From Elusimicrobia bacterium UBA5214 (lineage in GTDB: Bacteria; Elusimicrobiota; UBA5214): a stretch of DNA of 64,000 nucleotides. Every line of letters begins with the position of its first letter. Position 1 is the stretch's first letter. The stretch covers positions 65,811 through 129,810 of the forward strand of contig DHVG01000006.1 in assembly GCA_002412545.1 (NCBI GenBank). The letters run 5' to 3'. The notes under the pieces were generated by a model. The model was not told the DNA's origin. It was given only the letters and a program-made list of their open reading frames with translations, and did no database searches. A program made the position numbers and the translations under genes. Below are positions 32,968 through 40,038 of the stretch, one piece after another.

Positions 32968-33690
32968 TTGATTCGTCAAGATGGACGTGCGCCTAATGAA
33001 CTACGCAAAATAAAAATTACTAAGAATTATTTAAAATTCCCAGAAGCATCAGTATTAATTGAAGCCGGGGAGACAAAAATAATTTGTACTGCGACGGTTG
33101 CTGAAGGACAAATACCGGCGCATCTCCAAGGAACAGGTAAAGGATGGATTAGTGCTGAATATTCAATGTTACCACGAGCAACAATTTCTCGTACTTCACG
33201 AACGAGAACCAGCACGGGTGGCAGAGCGCAAGAAATCCAACGGATAATCGGTCGTGCCCTACGAGCAGTAGTTGATTTATCTCTTCTTGGAGAAAGGTCA
33301 ATTTTGATTGATTGTGATGTTCTACAAGCGGATGGTAGCACACGCACATTATCAATTACTGGAGGGTATCTTGTTTTAGTAGGAGCAATAGAAAAAATAA
33401 AAAATGAAGGGAAAATTATTACTTCACCAATTAGAGATTATTTAGCCGCAGTAAGTGTAGGTATCTGTAATGGTGAAATTTTTTTAGATTTAGCCTATGA
33501 AGAGGATTCACATGCTGAGGTAGATTTGAATATTGCTTTAACCGGGAAAGGTGAACTGGTAGAGATTCAAGGTACTGCCGAAGAGTATAGTTTTAGTTTT
33601 GAAGATTTGAGTAGGATGTTGGTAATTGCAAAAAAAGGAATAAACGAAATAATTGAAATTGAGAAGAAAATTTGCCTTTTAGAATTTTGA
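32968..33690 (+). CDS. rph: Ribonuclease PH
   Basis: Phosphate-dependent 3'-to-5' exoribonuclease that trims tRNA 3' ends. 240 residues from TTG 32968, five bases after valS and preceded by AAAGGGGGA. Family marks: IRQDGRAPNELRKI, SVLIEAGETKIICTATV, TSRTRTSTGGRAQEIQRIIGRALRAVVD (key part GRAQEIQRLIGR-like), LIDCDVLQADGSTRTLSITGG, and LDLAYEEDSHAEVDLN with the catalytic Asp. Co-transcribed with valS and perhaps rdgB, a common pairing. Confidence 0.95.
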   Translation: MIRQDGRAPNELRKIKITKNYLKFPEASVLIEAGETKIICTATVAEGQIPAHLQGTGKGWISAEYSMLPRATISRTSRTRTSTGGRAQEIQRIIGRALRAVVDLSLLGERSILIDCDVLQADGSTRTLSITGGYLVLVGAIEKIKNEGKIITSPIRDYLAAVSVGICNGEIFLDLAYEEDSHAEVDLNIALTGKGELVEIQGTAEEYSFSFEDLSRMLVIAKKGINEIIEIEKKICLLEF

Positions 33691-33810
33691 ATTCAGTTAC
33701 ATTGATTACGGGGATTAAAATAAACGATTACAGTGATTTATATCTAGTAAAGAAATCATCATAATCATAATTAAAATCACTGAAATCATATTTCACTTTC
33801 GTGAAATAAA
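33691..33810. repeat. GATTACGG/GATTACAG word repeat before rdgB
   Basis: GATTACGGGGATTAAAAT and GATTACAGTGATTTATAT face AATCATAATTAAAATCACTG and a small ATTTCAC-TTTC-GTGAAAT hairpin directly before the start. Confidence 0.55.
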
Positions 33811-34407
33811 ATGTTGGAAATTGTTTTAGCGACAAGAAACAAGGACAAAATTAGAGAAATAAAAAAAGTTTTAAATTCATTACCAGTAAAATTTATTTCG
33901 CTAGAAGGATTCCCTCATCTACCGAAAATAATTGAAGATGGTAGAACTCTCAAAGGTAATGCGATTAAGAAAGCAAGAATAGTGGCAAAGTTAACCGGTA
34001 AGGTTGCTCTTGCTGACGATAGTGGTCTTGAAGTAAAAGCACTGGAAGGTGCACCGGGTGTTTATTCTTCAAGGTTTGCTGGTGAAGGATGCACTTATGC
34101 GGATAATAATCGGAAATTATTAAAATTGGTGAGGAATCTTCCGCAAGAGAAAAGAGATGCTTTATTTCGTTGTGTTATTGCTTTAGCTTTTCCGGAAGGT
34201 AAGGTCAAAACTGTTGAAGGAATAATTAAAGGAAAAATTTCTCACCGAACAATTGGAAGGTACGGTTTCGGTTATGACCCAGTTTTTATTGTTCCTTCTT
34301 ATGGTAAGACTTTCGCTCAGCTTGGTCCAGAGATAAAAAATAAAATCAGCCATCGAGCATTAGCCCTGCAGAAAATAAAGAGAATAATTACCGAAACGCT
34401 TTGTTGA
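33811..34407 (+). CDS. rdgB: XTP/dITP pyrophosphatase RdgB/HAM1
   Basis: Hydrolyses inosine and xanthosine triphosphates to keep them out of DNA and RNA. 198 residues. Marks: VLATRNKDKIREI (N-terminal nucleotide loop), LADDSGLEVKALEGAPGVYSSRFAG (key parts DDSGLEV and GVYSSRFAG), and the C-terminal GRYGFGYDPVFIVP and KNKISHRALA. All expected catalytic residues are present. Its TGA stop is the last part of a TTGA that is repeated on the other side of the element at 34408-34563. Confidence 0.95.
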   Translation: MLEIVLATRNKDKIREIKKVLNSLPVKFISLEGFPHLPKIIEDGRTLKGNAIKKARIVAKLTGKVALADDSGLEVKALEGAPGVYSSRFAGEGCTYADNNRKLLKLVRNLPQEKRDALFRCVIALAFPEGKVKTVEGIIKGKISHRTIGRYGFGYDPVFIVPSYGKTFAQLGPEIKNKISHRALALQKIKRIITETLC

Positions 34408-34563
34408 CCCCGCACCTATCAGGTATCAGCGACTTTTTTGAAGTAAGTTACTTATAGTATAGCGATAATTTCACTGAGTTTCAGTCTTATTATAATGGAT
34501 GAATTTATAGCGGGGTTATCGCTGGGAAAACCGAGAAACTGACTATACCTGATAGGTGCGGGG
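34408..34563. mobile_element. MITE-like element with 19-bp perfect terminal inverted repeats
   Basis: Left end CCCCGCACCTATCAGGTAT (34408-34426), right end the exact reverse complement (34545-34563), 156 bp in all, no coding capacity. TTGA lies directly outside on both sides (34404-34407 and 34564-34567), as a target-site duplication would. An inner GCGATAAT/TTATCGC pair extends the hairpin. Confidence 0.8.
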
Positions 34564-34592
34564 TTGACGAGAACAAAAAAGGGTAGTATAAT
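34564..34592 (+). promoter_or_regulatory. Promoter of the tRNA locus
   Basis: TTGACG (34564-34569), 17-bp spacer, TATAAT (34587-34592), start near 34599. The -35 box begins at the first base after the MITE-like element. Confidence 0.8.
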
Positions 34593-34680
34593 TCGTTTTG
34601 GTATTAGAACTAATCACTTAACAACTAAGTTACAAGTTACTGTTTTCAACCGGGGCATAGCTCAGTTGGTTTAGAGGTAG

Positions 34681-34788
34681 CCCCGCACCAAAATTTGCGG
34701 AGCGTGGCGCAGTTGGTTTAGCGCGCATGGTTTGGGACCATGAGGTCGTGGGTTCAAGTCCCACCGCTCCGATTGTTTTGGTGCGGGG
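34681..34788. mobile_element. Palindromic element enclosing tRNA-Pro
   Basis: CCCCGCACCAAAA (34681-34693) and TTTTGGTGCGGGG (34776-34788) are perfect inverted repeats, sharing the CCCCGCACC head with the MITE-like element at 34408. Nearly all the space between them is a complete tRNA-Pro gene. Confidence 0.85.
34698..34772 (+). tRNA. tRNA-Pro (anticodon TGG)
   Basis: Acceptor stem CGGAGCG (34698-34704) pairs with CGCTCCG (34765-34771), discriminator A. D-arm GCGCAGTTGGTTTAGCGC, anticodon stem CATGG/CCATG with loop TTTGGGA (anticodon TGG), T-arm GTGGGTTCAAGTCCCAC. All canonical, so it should be functional although it is nested in another tRNA's remains. Confidence 0.95.
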
Positions 34789-34871
34789 AGGTCGGCAGTT
34801 TCCGCCATTGAGTCGTTGGCGGATCCGCCAAAGAACTTTAATGGTGGACAAGTCTGCCTGCCCCGAAAGAA

Positions 34872-34930
34872 AGGTGCGGGGGAACAGAGGTCGTCCCGAT
34901 GCAACATCGGGCCCACCCCGAATTGCACCT
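34872..34930. repeat. Palindromic element of the GGTGCGGGG family, opposite polarity
   Basis: AGGTGCGGGGG facing CCCCG-AATT-GCACCT, with inner hairpin CCCGATG-CAA-CATCGGG (34895-34911). Confidence 0.7.
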
Positions 34931-34963
34931 GTAGTTCAACTAAATAAAGGATCTGTTTTGCTT
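34924..34963 (+). pseudogene. Decayed 5' half of a tRNA
   Basis: CACCTGTAGTTCAACTAAAT onward aligns with the 5' half of the next tRNA-Arg (CCTGTAGCTCAATTGGAT): about three of four bases are identical over 32 positions, and seven of the eight differences are transitions. The invariant GG of the D-loop is lost and no 3' half follows. Confidence 0.5.
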
Positions 34964-34973
34964 GACCGACGAA

Positions 34974-35047
34974 GGGCCTGTAGCTCAATTGGATAGAGCA
35001 TCTGCCTTCTAAGCAGGTGGTTGTGCGTTCGAGTCGCACCAGGCCCA
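34974..35047 (+). tRNA. tRNA-Arg (anticodon TCT)
   Basis: Acceptor GGGCCTG (34974-34980) pairs with CAGGCCC (35040-35046), discriminator A. D-arm GCTCAATTGGATAGAGC, anticodon stem TCTGC/GCAGG with loop CTTCTAA (anticodon TCT), T-arm GTGCGTTCGAGTCGCAC. Fully canonical. Confidence 0.95.
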
Positions 35048-35111
35048 GAGGAGAGTTGATGTGGACAAGGTGCACAGACTGAATATCTTTGAATACATTA
35101 TGTAGAAAAAA

Positions 35112-35867
35112 ATGGAAAAAATATTTCAAACTGGTGAAGTAATCATTGAAGAGAATAGTTTCGGCCAGTCGGCATTTGTGATTAAGTCAGGTAAAGTTGA
35201 AGTTTCAAAGAAAAATAAAAAAGGTGAAAAAGTTATTCTCGCCGTGTTAGGTGAGAGACAAATTTTTGGTGAGATGGGTTTAATTGAAGATAAACCACGT
35301 TCAGCGACGGTTGCTGCACTTGAGGAAGTACATGCTGAAGAAATTAACCGCGACCTTTTCAACGAGCTACTAAAGAAAGAGCCATCAGCCATTTTCCCAG
35401 TCTTAAAGTTACTTTTTGAGAGACTGCGATGTGTGGACGAAATGCTCATTGAGGAAAATCGGGTTGCCCATGAGACCTTAGCTAGTGCAGTTATAAAAAA
35501 GGTAATTCTTGTTGGGGCAAGTGGAGAAGCATCAAAAGCACTTAAGAACAAACAATTAGAAATTACCAAGTTTCCTTTTCGCATTGGAAGAGAAAGTCAC
35601 AGCGAAGAAGGGGATGCACTTCTAAATAATGACCTCTACCTAAAGGACCATATTCCTTACAATGTCTCACGCAATCACTTTTCAATTAACCGTCTGTCCA
35701 ACCTTATCTACATTTTTGACCGAGGCAGTACCTTGGGTACGATTGTCAATGGAATAAGAATCGGTGGTCCGATAAAGAAGAATGACCTTATTCTTGAAAA
35801 AGAAGAAAATCTTGTTATTGTTGGTTCACTCGATTCACCATTCCAATTTAAACTTCTCATTCGTTAG
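35112..35867 (+). CDS. Cyclic-nucleotide-binding and FHA domain signalling protein
   Basis: 251 residues. Residues 5-115 are a CRP-type cyclic-nucleotide fold (GEVIIEENSFGQSAFVIKSG, GEMGLIEDKPRSATVAAL, with the phosphate-cassette-like GEMGL...PRSAT). There is no DNA-binding helix-turn-helix. Residues 155-250 are an FHA domain (FRIGRESHS, NVSRNHFSINR, DRGSTLGTIVNG), which binds phosphothreonine. The pair suggests a link between a small-molecule or membrane signal and Ser/Thr phosphorylation. It lies 58 bp before an HD-GYP phosphodiesterase with its own promoter. Confidence 0.85.
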   Translation: MEKIFQTGEVIIEENSFGQSAFVIKSGKVEVSKKNKKGEKVILAVLGERQIFGEMGLIEDKPRSATVAALEEVHAEEINRDLFNELLKKEPSAIFPVLKLLFERLRCVDEMLIEENRVAHETLASAVIKKVILVGASGEASKALKNKQLEITKFPFRIGRESHSEEGDALLNNDLYLKDHIPYNVSRNHFSINRLSNLIYIFDRGSTLGTIVNGIRIGGPIKKNDLILEKEENLVIVGSLDSPFQFKLLIR

Positions 35868-35888
35868 ACTTTTCCTTGTTTTTTACTC

Positions 35889-35917
35889 TTGACATAATAT
35901 TCAAAATCAAGTAAAAT
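35889..35917 (+). promoter_or_regulatory. Promoter of the HD-GYP gene
   Basis: TTGACA (35889-35894), 17-bp spacer, TAAAAT (35912-35917). The ATG follows eight bases later without a Shine-Dalgarno sequence, another probable leaderless start. Confidence 0.8.
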
Positions 35918-35925
35918 TAAACAAA

Positions 35926-37107
35926 ATGCGTATTTCAGAAATAATTAAAAAAACGGGATTAAAAAGAATCCTACCTGAAGTTACGGAAAGTCCATCCAAA
36001 GTTGTCGAGAGTCATCCAAGTATTACCGAAGAACCAGTCACCCAACCACCGAAAAAATTATCTTTAAAAGACGAAAAGTCTCGGGGCGACCTCGTCTCTT
36101 TACGAGAAGAGAAAAAAACTGAACTTGCTAACCAGCAAGATTCGTTATTTGCTGAACAAATTTACGGTGAAGCAATCAATTTCATTAAAAAGATTTTGGA
36201 TTCTTTAAATAAAGAAAGACCAATTCTTGATTTTAAATTAGTTAATCAAACGGTTAAGAAAATAGTTGCTAAAGTTTTATCTACTGATACCCAGATTATC
36301 TTTTTGGTAAATAAATCTACCCCGGACAACTATCTTTATGCCCATTCAGTTAATGTTTGTATTCTTACGATTAAACTCGCCAGTAGATTAAGTTGGTCAG
36401 AAGATAAACTCACCTTGCTTGGAATATGTGCCTTGTTGCATGATGTAGGAATGATTCGTGTCCTTTCTTTAGCGAACGAATCAGATAAACTTACCCCTCA
36501 AAAATACGAAGAAGTCAAGAAACATCCAATCTATGGAAAAGAAATCTTAGAAAAACTTGATAATGATATTGAAAAGAATGTTAAAGAACTGCTTGCTTTA
36601 ATTGCTTATCAAGAACACGAACGTATTGATGGACAGGGTTATCCCCGAGGATTGAAAGATAAAGATATGCACGAATTTACTAAAATTATTGGTTTGGTTG
36701 ATGTCTACGAAGGTTTAACTCATCCTCGTTCCTACCGGGAAAGGATGTTGCCTCATGAAGCATTACGCTATCTTATTGAGACTTCTGAAGAGAAATTCGA
36801 ATCTTTACTTTTGAAAATTTTTATTGAAGAATTATCTCTTTATCCCTTAGGTAGTTTTGTAAAATTAAATACTGAAGAAATTGGTGAAGTAGTGAAAAGT
36901 AACCCCAAATTTCCTACTCGTCCGGTGTTAAAGATGATTCTTGGTGCACATGGTGAAAAATTAGAACCGTATAGATATATAAACTTGACCGAGGCGCCAA
37001 TCTTACACATTCGTGAACCAGTAGATGAAACGAAATTAAAAATAAACGATAAAGAATTGATGTTGAAACTGAAAGTAAGACGTTGGTGGATTAGTAGCGA
37101 ATCTTAA
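35926..37107 (+). CDS. HD-GYP domain cyclic-dinucleotide phosphodiesterase
   Basis: 393 residues. A proline/serine-rich unstructured N-terminal region (to about 75) precedes the HD-GYP domain: YAHSVNVCILTIKLA, LLHDVGMIRV (HD pair), KKHPIYGKEIL, YQEHERIDGQGYPRGLK (GYP signature intact), KIIGLVDVYEGLTHPRSYR. These enzymes hydrolyse c-di-GMP, which commonly controls exopolysaccharide output; a large polysaccharide locus follows downstream. There is no membrane segment or receiver domain. The link to the polysaccharide genes is inference. Confidence 0.88.
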   Translation: MRISEIIKKTGLKRILPEVTESPSKVVESHPSITEEPVTQPPKKLSLKDEKSRGDLVSLREEKKTELANQQDSLFAEQIYGEAINFIKKILDSLNKERPILDFKLVNQTVKKIVAKVLSTDTQIIFLVNKSTPDNYLYAHSVNVCILTIKLASRLSWSEDKLTLLGICALLHDVGMIRVLSLANESDKLTPQKYEEVKKHPIYGKEILEKLDNDIEKNVKELLALIAYQEHERIDGQGYPRGLKDKDMHEFTKIIGLVDVYEGLTHPRSYRERMLPHEALRYLIETSEEKFESLLLKIFIEELSLYPLGSFVKLNTEEIGEVVKSNPKFPTRPVLKMILGAHGEKLEPYRYINLTEAPILHIREPVDETKLKINDKELMLKLKVRRWWISSES

Positions 37108-37127
37108 TAAAAAGGAGGTGAAAAGGA

Positions 37128-37307
37128 ATGAAAGCGATAGCAATTATTTGTGTAATACTTGCGGTAATTGGTATAGTTTTGGGAATTATTGCCCGTGTTG
37201 GTCCGGGAGTGATTGCTGGGCAGGGTGCACGCACTCTAGGTGCGGGGAGCGGTTTATTTCTTCTTTTAGCAATTGCACTCTTACTTCTTGAACAGAAGAA
37301 GCAATAA
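37128..37307 (+). CDS. Small two-helix membrane protein
   Basis: 59 residues. A strong AAAGGAGGTG precedes the ATG. Residues 3-23 (AIAIICVILAVIGIVLGIIA) and about 37-55 (GSGLFLLLAIALLLLEQK) are membrane helices joined by a glycine-rich loop (GPGVIAGQGARTLGAG). No family is recognised by sequence. It sits 20 bp after the HD-GYP gene and 11 bp before the kinase-like gene, so it may be the first gene of the peptide-modification cluster. Confidence 0.7.
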   Translation: MKAIAIICVILAVIGIVLGIIARVGPGVIAGQGARTLGAGSGLFLLLAIALLLLEQKKQ

Positions 37308-37318
37308 TTTTTTTCCCA

Positions 37319-38122
37319 GTGGAAAGAAATTTTTCAATTAAAATTGCTGACCTTAAGATTAATCTCAATGATATTTTTTCTGATAAACTGAGAAGATGGT
37401 ACTGTTTTTTTCTTTCCCGGTCTCATTTTCCGGAAATATCTTTAAATTTAGATTATATCCCTGCTAAGAGAAACTTACCTTTAAGAGTTAAAAAAAAAGA
37501 AGGACAAGTTTTTCAAATAGAGCGTAGTGATTTTTTTGCTGAAATTGATTTTGCGAGTTTCCAGGGAGAATTGAAAGTCGCAAAAAATATTTATTCTTTT
37601 GATTCTTTTCTTCGTATTCTTTATAGTCTTTATCTTCTCTACAATGACGGTTTCTTACTCCATTCGGCAGGGATTAAAAAAGATGGTAAGGTCTATTTAT
37701 TCAGTGGTTCTTCTTTGAGTGGGAAAACAACTGTCATCCGACATTTAGGACCTACATTAACGAATGAAAATGCAATTCTCAGTGATGAAATAATTGCTAT
37801 CAGAAAAGAGAAACATAATGGAGGCAATTATTTCTTTTTTGCTTATCCGACACCTTTCTGGGGTGAATTCAAATCAAGTGAAAATATAAATAACCAAAGA
37901 GCAAAAATTGACCGAATTTTCTTTTTAGGAAATAGAAACTTTGCCAAGTTATCTTTTAACGAAGCGGTTGAACGACTTTTAGAAAATACAATTTTTTTCA
38001 GTAGAGACCCTTCCTCAGTTGCCAAACTGTTCAATTTAGGAATAGAATTTTTGCAACAGATACCTTCATATCAATTGAAAGCCACAGAAGGAGTGCAGTC
38101 TTATCTAAATTTTCCCAAATGA
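37319..38122 (+). CDS. HPr-kinase-like (HprK-related) P-loop protein
   Basis: 267 residues from GTG 37319. LLHSAGIKKDGKVYLFSG leads into Walker A GSSLSGKTT at residues 130-138, then ILSDEIIAI (Asp-Glu of the HprK-type active site) and FAYPTPFWGE. This pattern is that of HprK-related kinases that accompany PqqD-like proteins in lasso-peptide, PEP-CTERM/exosortase and radical SAM peptide loci; they lack the true HprK regulatory domain. The phosphorylated target is unknown. Its stop overlaps the PqqD-like start by 4 bp, so the two are coupled. Confidence 0.8.
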   Translation: MERNFSIKIADLKINLNDIFSDKLRRWYCFFLSRSHFPEISLNLDYIPAKRNLPLRVKKKEGQVFQIERSDFFAEIDFASFQGELKVAKNIYSFDSFLRILYSLYLLYNDGFLLHSAGIKKDGKVYLFSGSSLSGKTTVIRHLGPTLTNENAILSDEIIAIRKEKHNGGNYFFFAYPTPFWGEFKSSENINNQRAKIDRIFFLGNRNFAKLSFNEAVERLLENTIFFSRDPSSVAKLFNLGIEFLQQIPSYQLKATEGVQSYLNFPK

Positions 38123-38409
38123 AGAACAACATAGAGCACAACAGAATATTTAAGAATGAAAAAATTGCCAGTCGGATTATTGAAAGACAGGCATTTATTG
38201 TTACGCCACTTGATTCAACTTTACATCTGCTCAATGAGGTAGGAACAAGAATCTGGCAACTGATTGAAGAGAAAAAAAATATTGAAAAAATAATTGAACA
38301 TATTTGTGCAGAATATGATATGGACCGACTAACTATTGAAAGAGATGTTCGTGAATTCATTCAAATATTGGAAAAGAAAGGAATAGTTGAAATAAAAAAA
38401 TCTGCTTAA
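38119..38409 (+). CDS. PqqD-like peptide carrier (RiPP recognition element)
   Basis: 96 residues, close to the length of stand-alone PqqD. The sequence FIVTPLDSTLHLLNEVGTRIW, LIEEKKNIEKIIEHICAEYD and RDVREFIQILEKKGIVEI is a textbook PqqD winged-helix pattern (D...H.LN..A..IW). PqqD domains bind the leader of a precursor peptide and present it to a radical SAM enzyme, and such an enzyme is the next gene, 30 bp on. Confidence 0.9.
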   Translation: MKNNIEHNRIFKNEKIASRIIERQAFIVTPLDSTLHLLNEVGTRIWQLIEEKKNIEKIIEHICAEYDMDRLTIERDVREFIQILEKKGIVEIKKSA

Positions 38410-38427
38410 TTTATTCTCTATACCTAA

Positions 38428-38433
38428 TATAAT
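38428..38433 (+). promoter_or_regulatory. -10 box directly before the radical SAM gene
   Basis: TATAAT ends six bases before the ATG at 38440, giving a possible leaderless internal transcript. No convincing -35 box is seen. Confidence 0.4.
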
Positions 38434-38439
38434 ACAGCG

Positions 38440-39483
38440 ATGAATATATTTGAGAAATTTATTTTTCTTACCGAAAAAAGGAATATACCTTTTACGGTCA
38501 ATTTTGAGCTAACCCACCGTTGTAATTTACGCTGTATTCATTGTTATTTGGATAACGCAAAAACGCAAAAATTTCGCAAAAACGCAAAAAACTACGAACT
38601 AACTACTGATGAAATTAAAAATATTCTTGACCAGTTGGCAGATGCGGGAAGTTTATGGTTAGTTTTCACTGGTGGAGAAATATTCTTAAGAAAAGATCTC
38701 TTTGCTATTGCCGAATATGCTCGGAAGAAAAGTTTTCTCTTGACAATCTTTACCAACGCTACGCTTATTGATTCCAAAGGAGCACTTCGTTTAGCCGACC
38801 TTGCACTGTATCAAGTGCAGATTTCTCTATATGGAGCAAGACCCGAGACGCATGATTATGTTACTCGGATTAAAGGGTCATTTGCCCGCACTTTGCAGGC
38901 AGTAAAATTACTAAAGAAATTAAAAATTAAGGTTGTTTTAAAAACGCCACTGATGAAAGAAAATTTTCCTGAATATAAAGAGATAATTCACCTGAATGAG
39001 AAACTGGAGACGAACTGGCAAATGGACCCTTGGATTACTCCAAAAAATGACGGAGACCAAACACCACTTGCTCTTCGCACTTTACCCGGACAGATGGGAG
39101 AATTTTTTTCTAATGAAAAATTTTTCCCCAAGGAAGAATTTACAACCGGAGAAAAAAAACGATTCATCTGTTCTGCAGGGAAAAATTTAGTAGCAATTTC
39201 TCCTTACGGTGATGTTTATCCTTGTCTAATGTGGTTAGTAAAAGTTGGCAACCTGCGGGGAGAAGAATTTTTGCAAATTTGGCAAAATTCTCCAGAATTA
39301 AATTCTGTCCGTAAAATAAAATTTGAGAATCTTAAAATCTGTAAATCTTGCAATCTTGTCCCTTACTGTGTTCGTTGTCCGGGATTAGCTGATTTAGAAG
39401 ACGGTGATGCACTTGGTTCTTCAAGGATTGCTTGTCGGACAGCAGAGATAATTAGAGAACGTGTAAAGTGCTCGCCCCGTTAG
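38440..39483 (+). CDS. Radical SAM/SPASM peptide-modifying enzyme
   Basis: 347 residues. The radical SAM cluster motif is CNLRCIHCY at about residue 28-36, followed by FTGGEIFLRKDL. The C-terminal SPASM-type cysteines are readable: FICSAGKNLVAISPYGDVYPC, then CKSCNLVPYCVRCPG and a final ACRTAE. Such enzymes install Calpha or thioether cross-links on peptides delivered by PqqD-type carriers. A word repeat (CGCAAAAA units, 38557-38596) inserts NAKTQKFRKNAKNYE after the cluster motif. The last codons and the TAG stop lie inside a CCCCGTTAGA palindrome. Substrate is probably the 47-residue peptide encoded 175 bp downstream. Confidence 0.9.
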   Translation: MNIFEKFIFLTEKRNIPFTVNFELTHRCNLRCIHCYLDNAKTQKFRKNAKNYELTTDEIKNILDQLADAGSLWLVFTGGEIFLRKDLFAIAEYARKKSFLLTIFTNATLIDSKGALRLADLALYQVQISLYGARPETHDYVTRIKGSFARTLQAVKLLKKLKIKVVLKTPLMKENFPEYKEIIHLNEKLETNWQMDPWITPKNDGDQTPLALRTLPGQMGEFFSNEKFFPKEEFTTGEKKRFICSAGKNLVAISPYGDVYPCLMWLVKVGNLRGEEFLQIWQNSPELNSVRKIKFENLKICKSCNLVPYCVRCPGLADLEDGDALGSSRIACRTAEIIRERVKCSPR

Positions 39484-39633
39484 ACGCAATGCGTCTATAC
39501 GGGGTAAATGTAAGGTGAAAAAGGTGAGTGAGTAATTTGGTAACCTGGTAACAAGGTGACTCGGTGAGATTAAATCTGTGCAATCTGTAGTAGTAAAATC
39601 CCTGCCCCGTTAGATGTTTGCTATCTAATGGGG
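39475..39633. repeat. Two CCCCGTTAGA palindromes flanking word repeats
   Basis: 39475-39504: CCCCGTTAGACGCA facing TGCGTCTATACGGGG. 39605-39633: CCCCGTTAGAT-GTTTGCT-ATCTAATGGGG. Between them are GGTGA/GGTAAC-type words. Both hairpins lie between the radical SAM gene and the precursor peptide gene, where they could shift the ratio of the two products. Confidence 0.8.
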
Positions 39634-39658
39634 TGAACGTAATCTGCGAGGTGGTAAA

Positions 39659-39802
39659 ATGAAGAAGAAAAAAAAGAGGTACGAAAAACCGGCAATTATT
39701 TCAGAGAAAGTTTTTGAAACCGAGGCGCTTGCCTGCGCAAAATGTATTGGTCATTTTCCGATATTCCAAGCGTCTTGCCGGCTTTTACTTAAGAAGTCAT
39801 AA
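39659..39802 (+). CDS. Candidate RiPP precursor peptide
   Basis: 47 residues: MKKKKKRYEKPAIISEKVFE, then TEALACAKCIGHFPIFQASC and RLLLKKS. GAGGTGG lies four bases before the ATG. The first half (Y-E-K-P-x-I-x-x-E-x-x-F-E, then A-L-A-C) looks like the leader of short Cys-containing precursors found next to PqqD and radical SAM/SPASM genes; the second half holds cysteines 26, 29 and 40 in a hydrophobic core. It lies directly after PqqD and the SPASM enzyme and before a peptidase gene. It is too small for routine gene calling. The leader resemblance is from memory; the modification is inferred. Confidence 0.75.
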   Translation: MKKKKKRYEKPAIISEKVFETEALACAKCIGHFPIFQASCRLLLKKS

Positions 39803-39914
39803 TTTTTTTTCAAAAAATTGAACTTTAAGTTAACTTTAAATTTGGGATTACAGCGATTTTAAGAAAATGATTACAGTGGTTCTAATCAGTGTAATCGCTG
39901 TTAAAAAATCCCTG

Positions 39915-40015
39915 CCCCGCACCTTTTAGGTATAATCTCTTTAAATGTAAACCGGATGTAAATTTGGCTTAGATAAATTCAGATTAAAATCTGTCATTCA
40001 AGAAAAGGTGCGGAG
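39915..40015. mobile_element. MITE-like element of the CCCCGCACC family
   Basis: CCCCGCACCTTTT (39915-39927) and AAAAGGTGCGGAG (40003-40015) are inverted repeats with one mismatch, 101 bp apart end to end. It contains a TATAAT (39931-39936). Upstream, 39845-39905 holds a GATTACAGCG...CGCTG word repeat. No other feature is seen between 39803 and 40038. Confidence 0.7.
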
Positions 40016-40038
40016 TGAATGTAATCAGAGGTAAAGAA

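Larger units (their letters stand above)
34651..34866 (+). pseudogene. Mosaic tRNA split by two palindromic insertions
   Basis: The 5' part (34651-34680) has a seven-base acceptor strand CGGGGCA and the D-arm TAGCTCAGTTGGTTTAGAG. The 3' part has variable loop and T-stem AGGTCGGCAGTT (34789-34800), then CAAGTCTGCC (34849-34858), TGCCCCG (34859-34865) and A73. CGGGGCA and TGCCCCG pair perfectly, and GGCAG/CTGCC form the T-stem. The anticodon arm is missing; in its place sits the element carrying tRNA-Pro. A second palindrome (34801-34848, TCCGCCATT/AATGGTGGA with an inner TTGGCGGATCCGCCAA) splits the T-loop. The C1-G72 pair and A73 suggest a proline tRNA. Most likely a pseudogene. Confidence 0.7.

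Noticed and set aside
34630..35129. Two long reading frames on the minus strand (73 and 152 codons) and one on the plus strand across the tRNA locus
   Set aside because: They contain the typical WDLNPRPHGPKP-type translation of antisense tRNA genes and overlap canonical tRNAs.
37319..38122. True HPr kinase/phosphorylase
   Set aside because: Lacks the HprK N-terminal domain and the usual second signature; no HPr gene nearby; context is PqqD/radical SAM.
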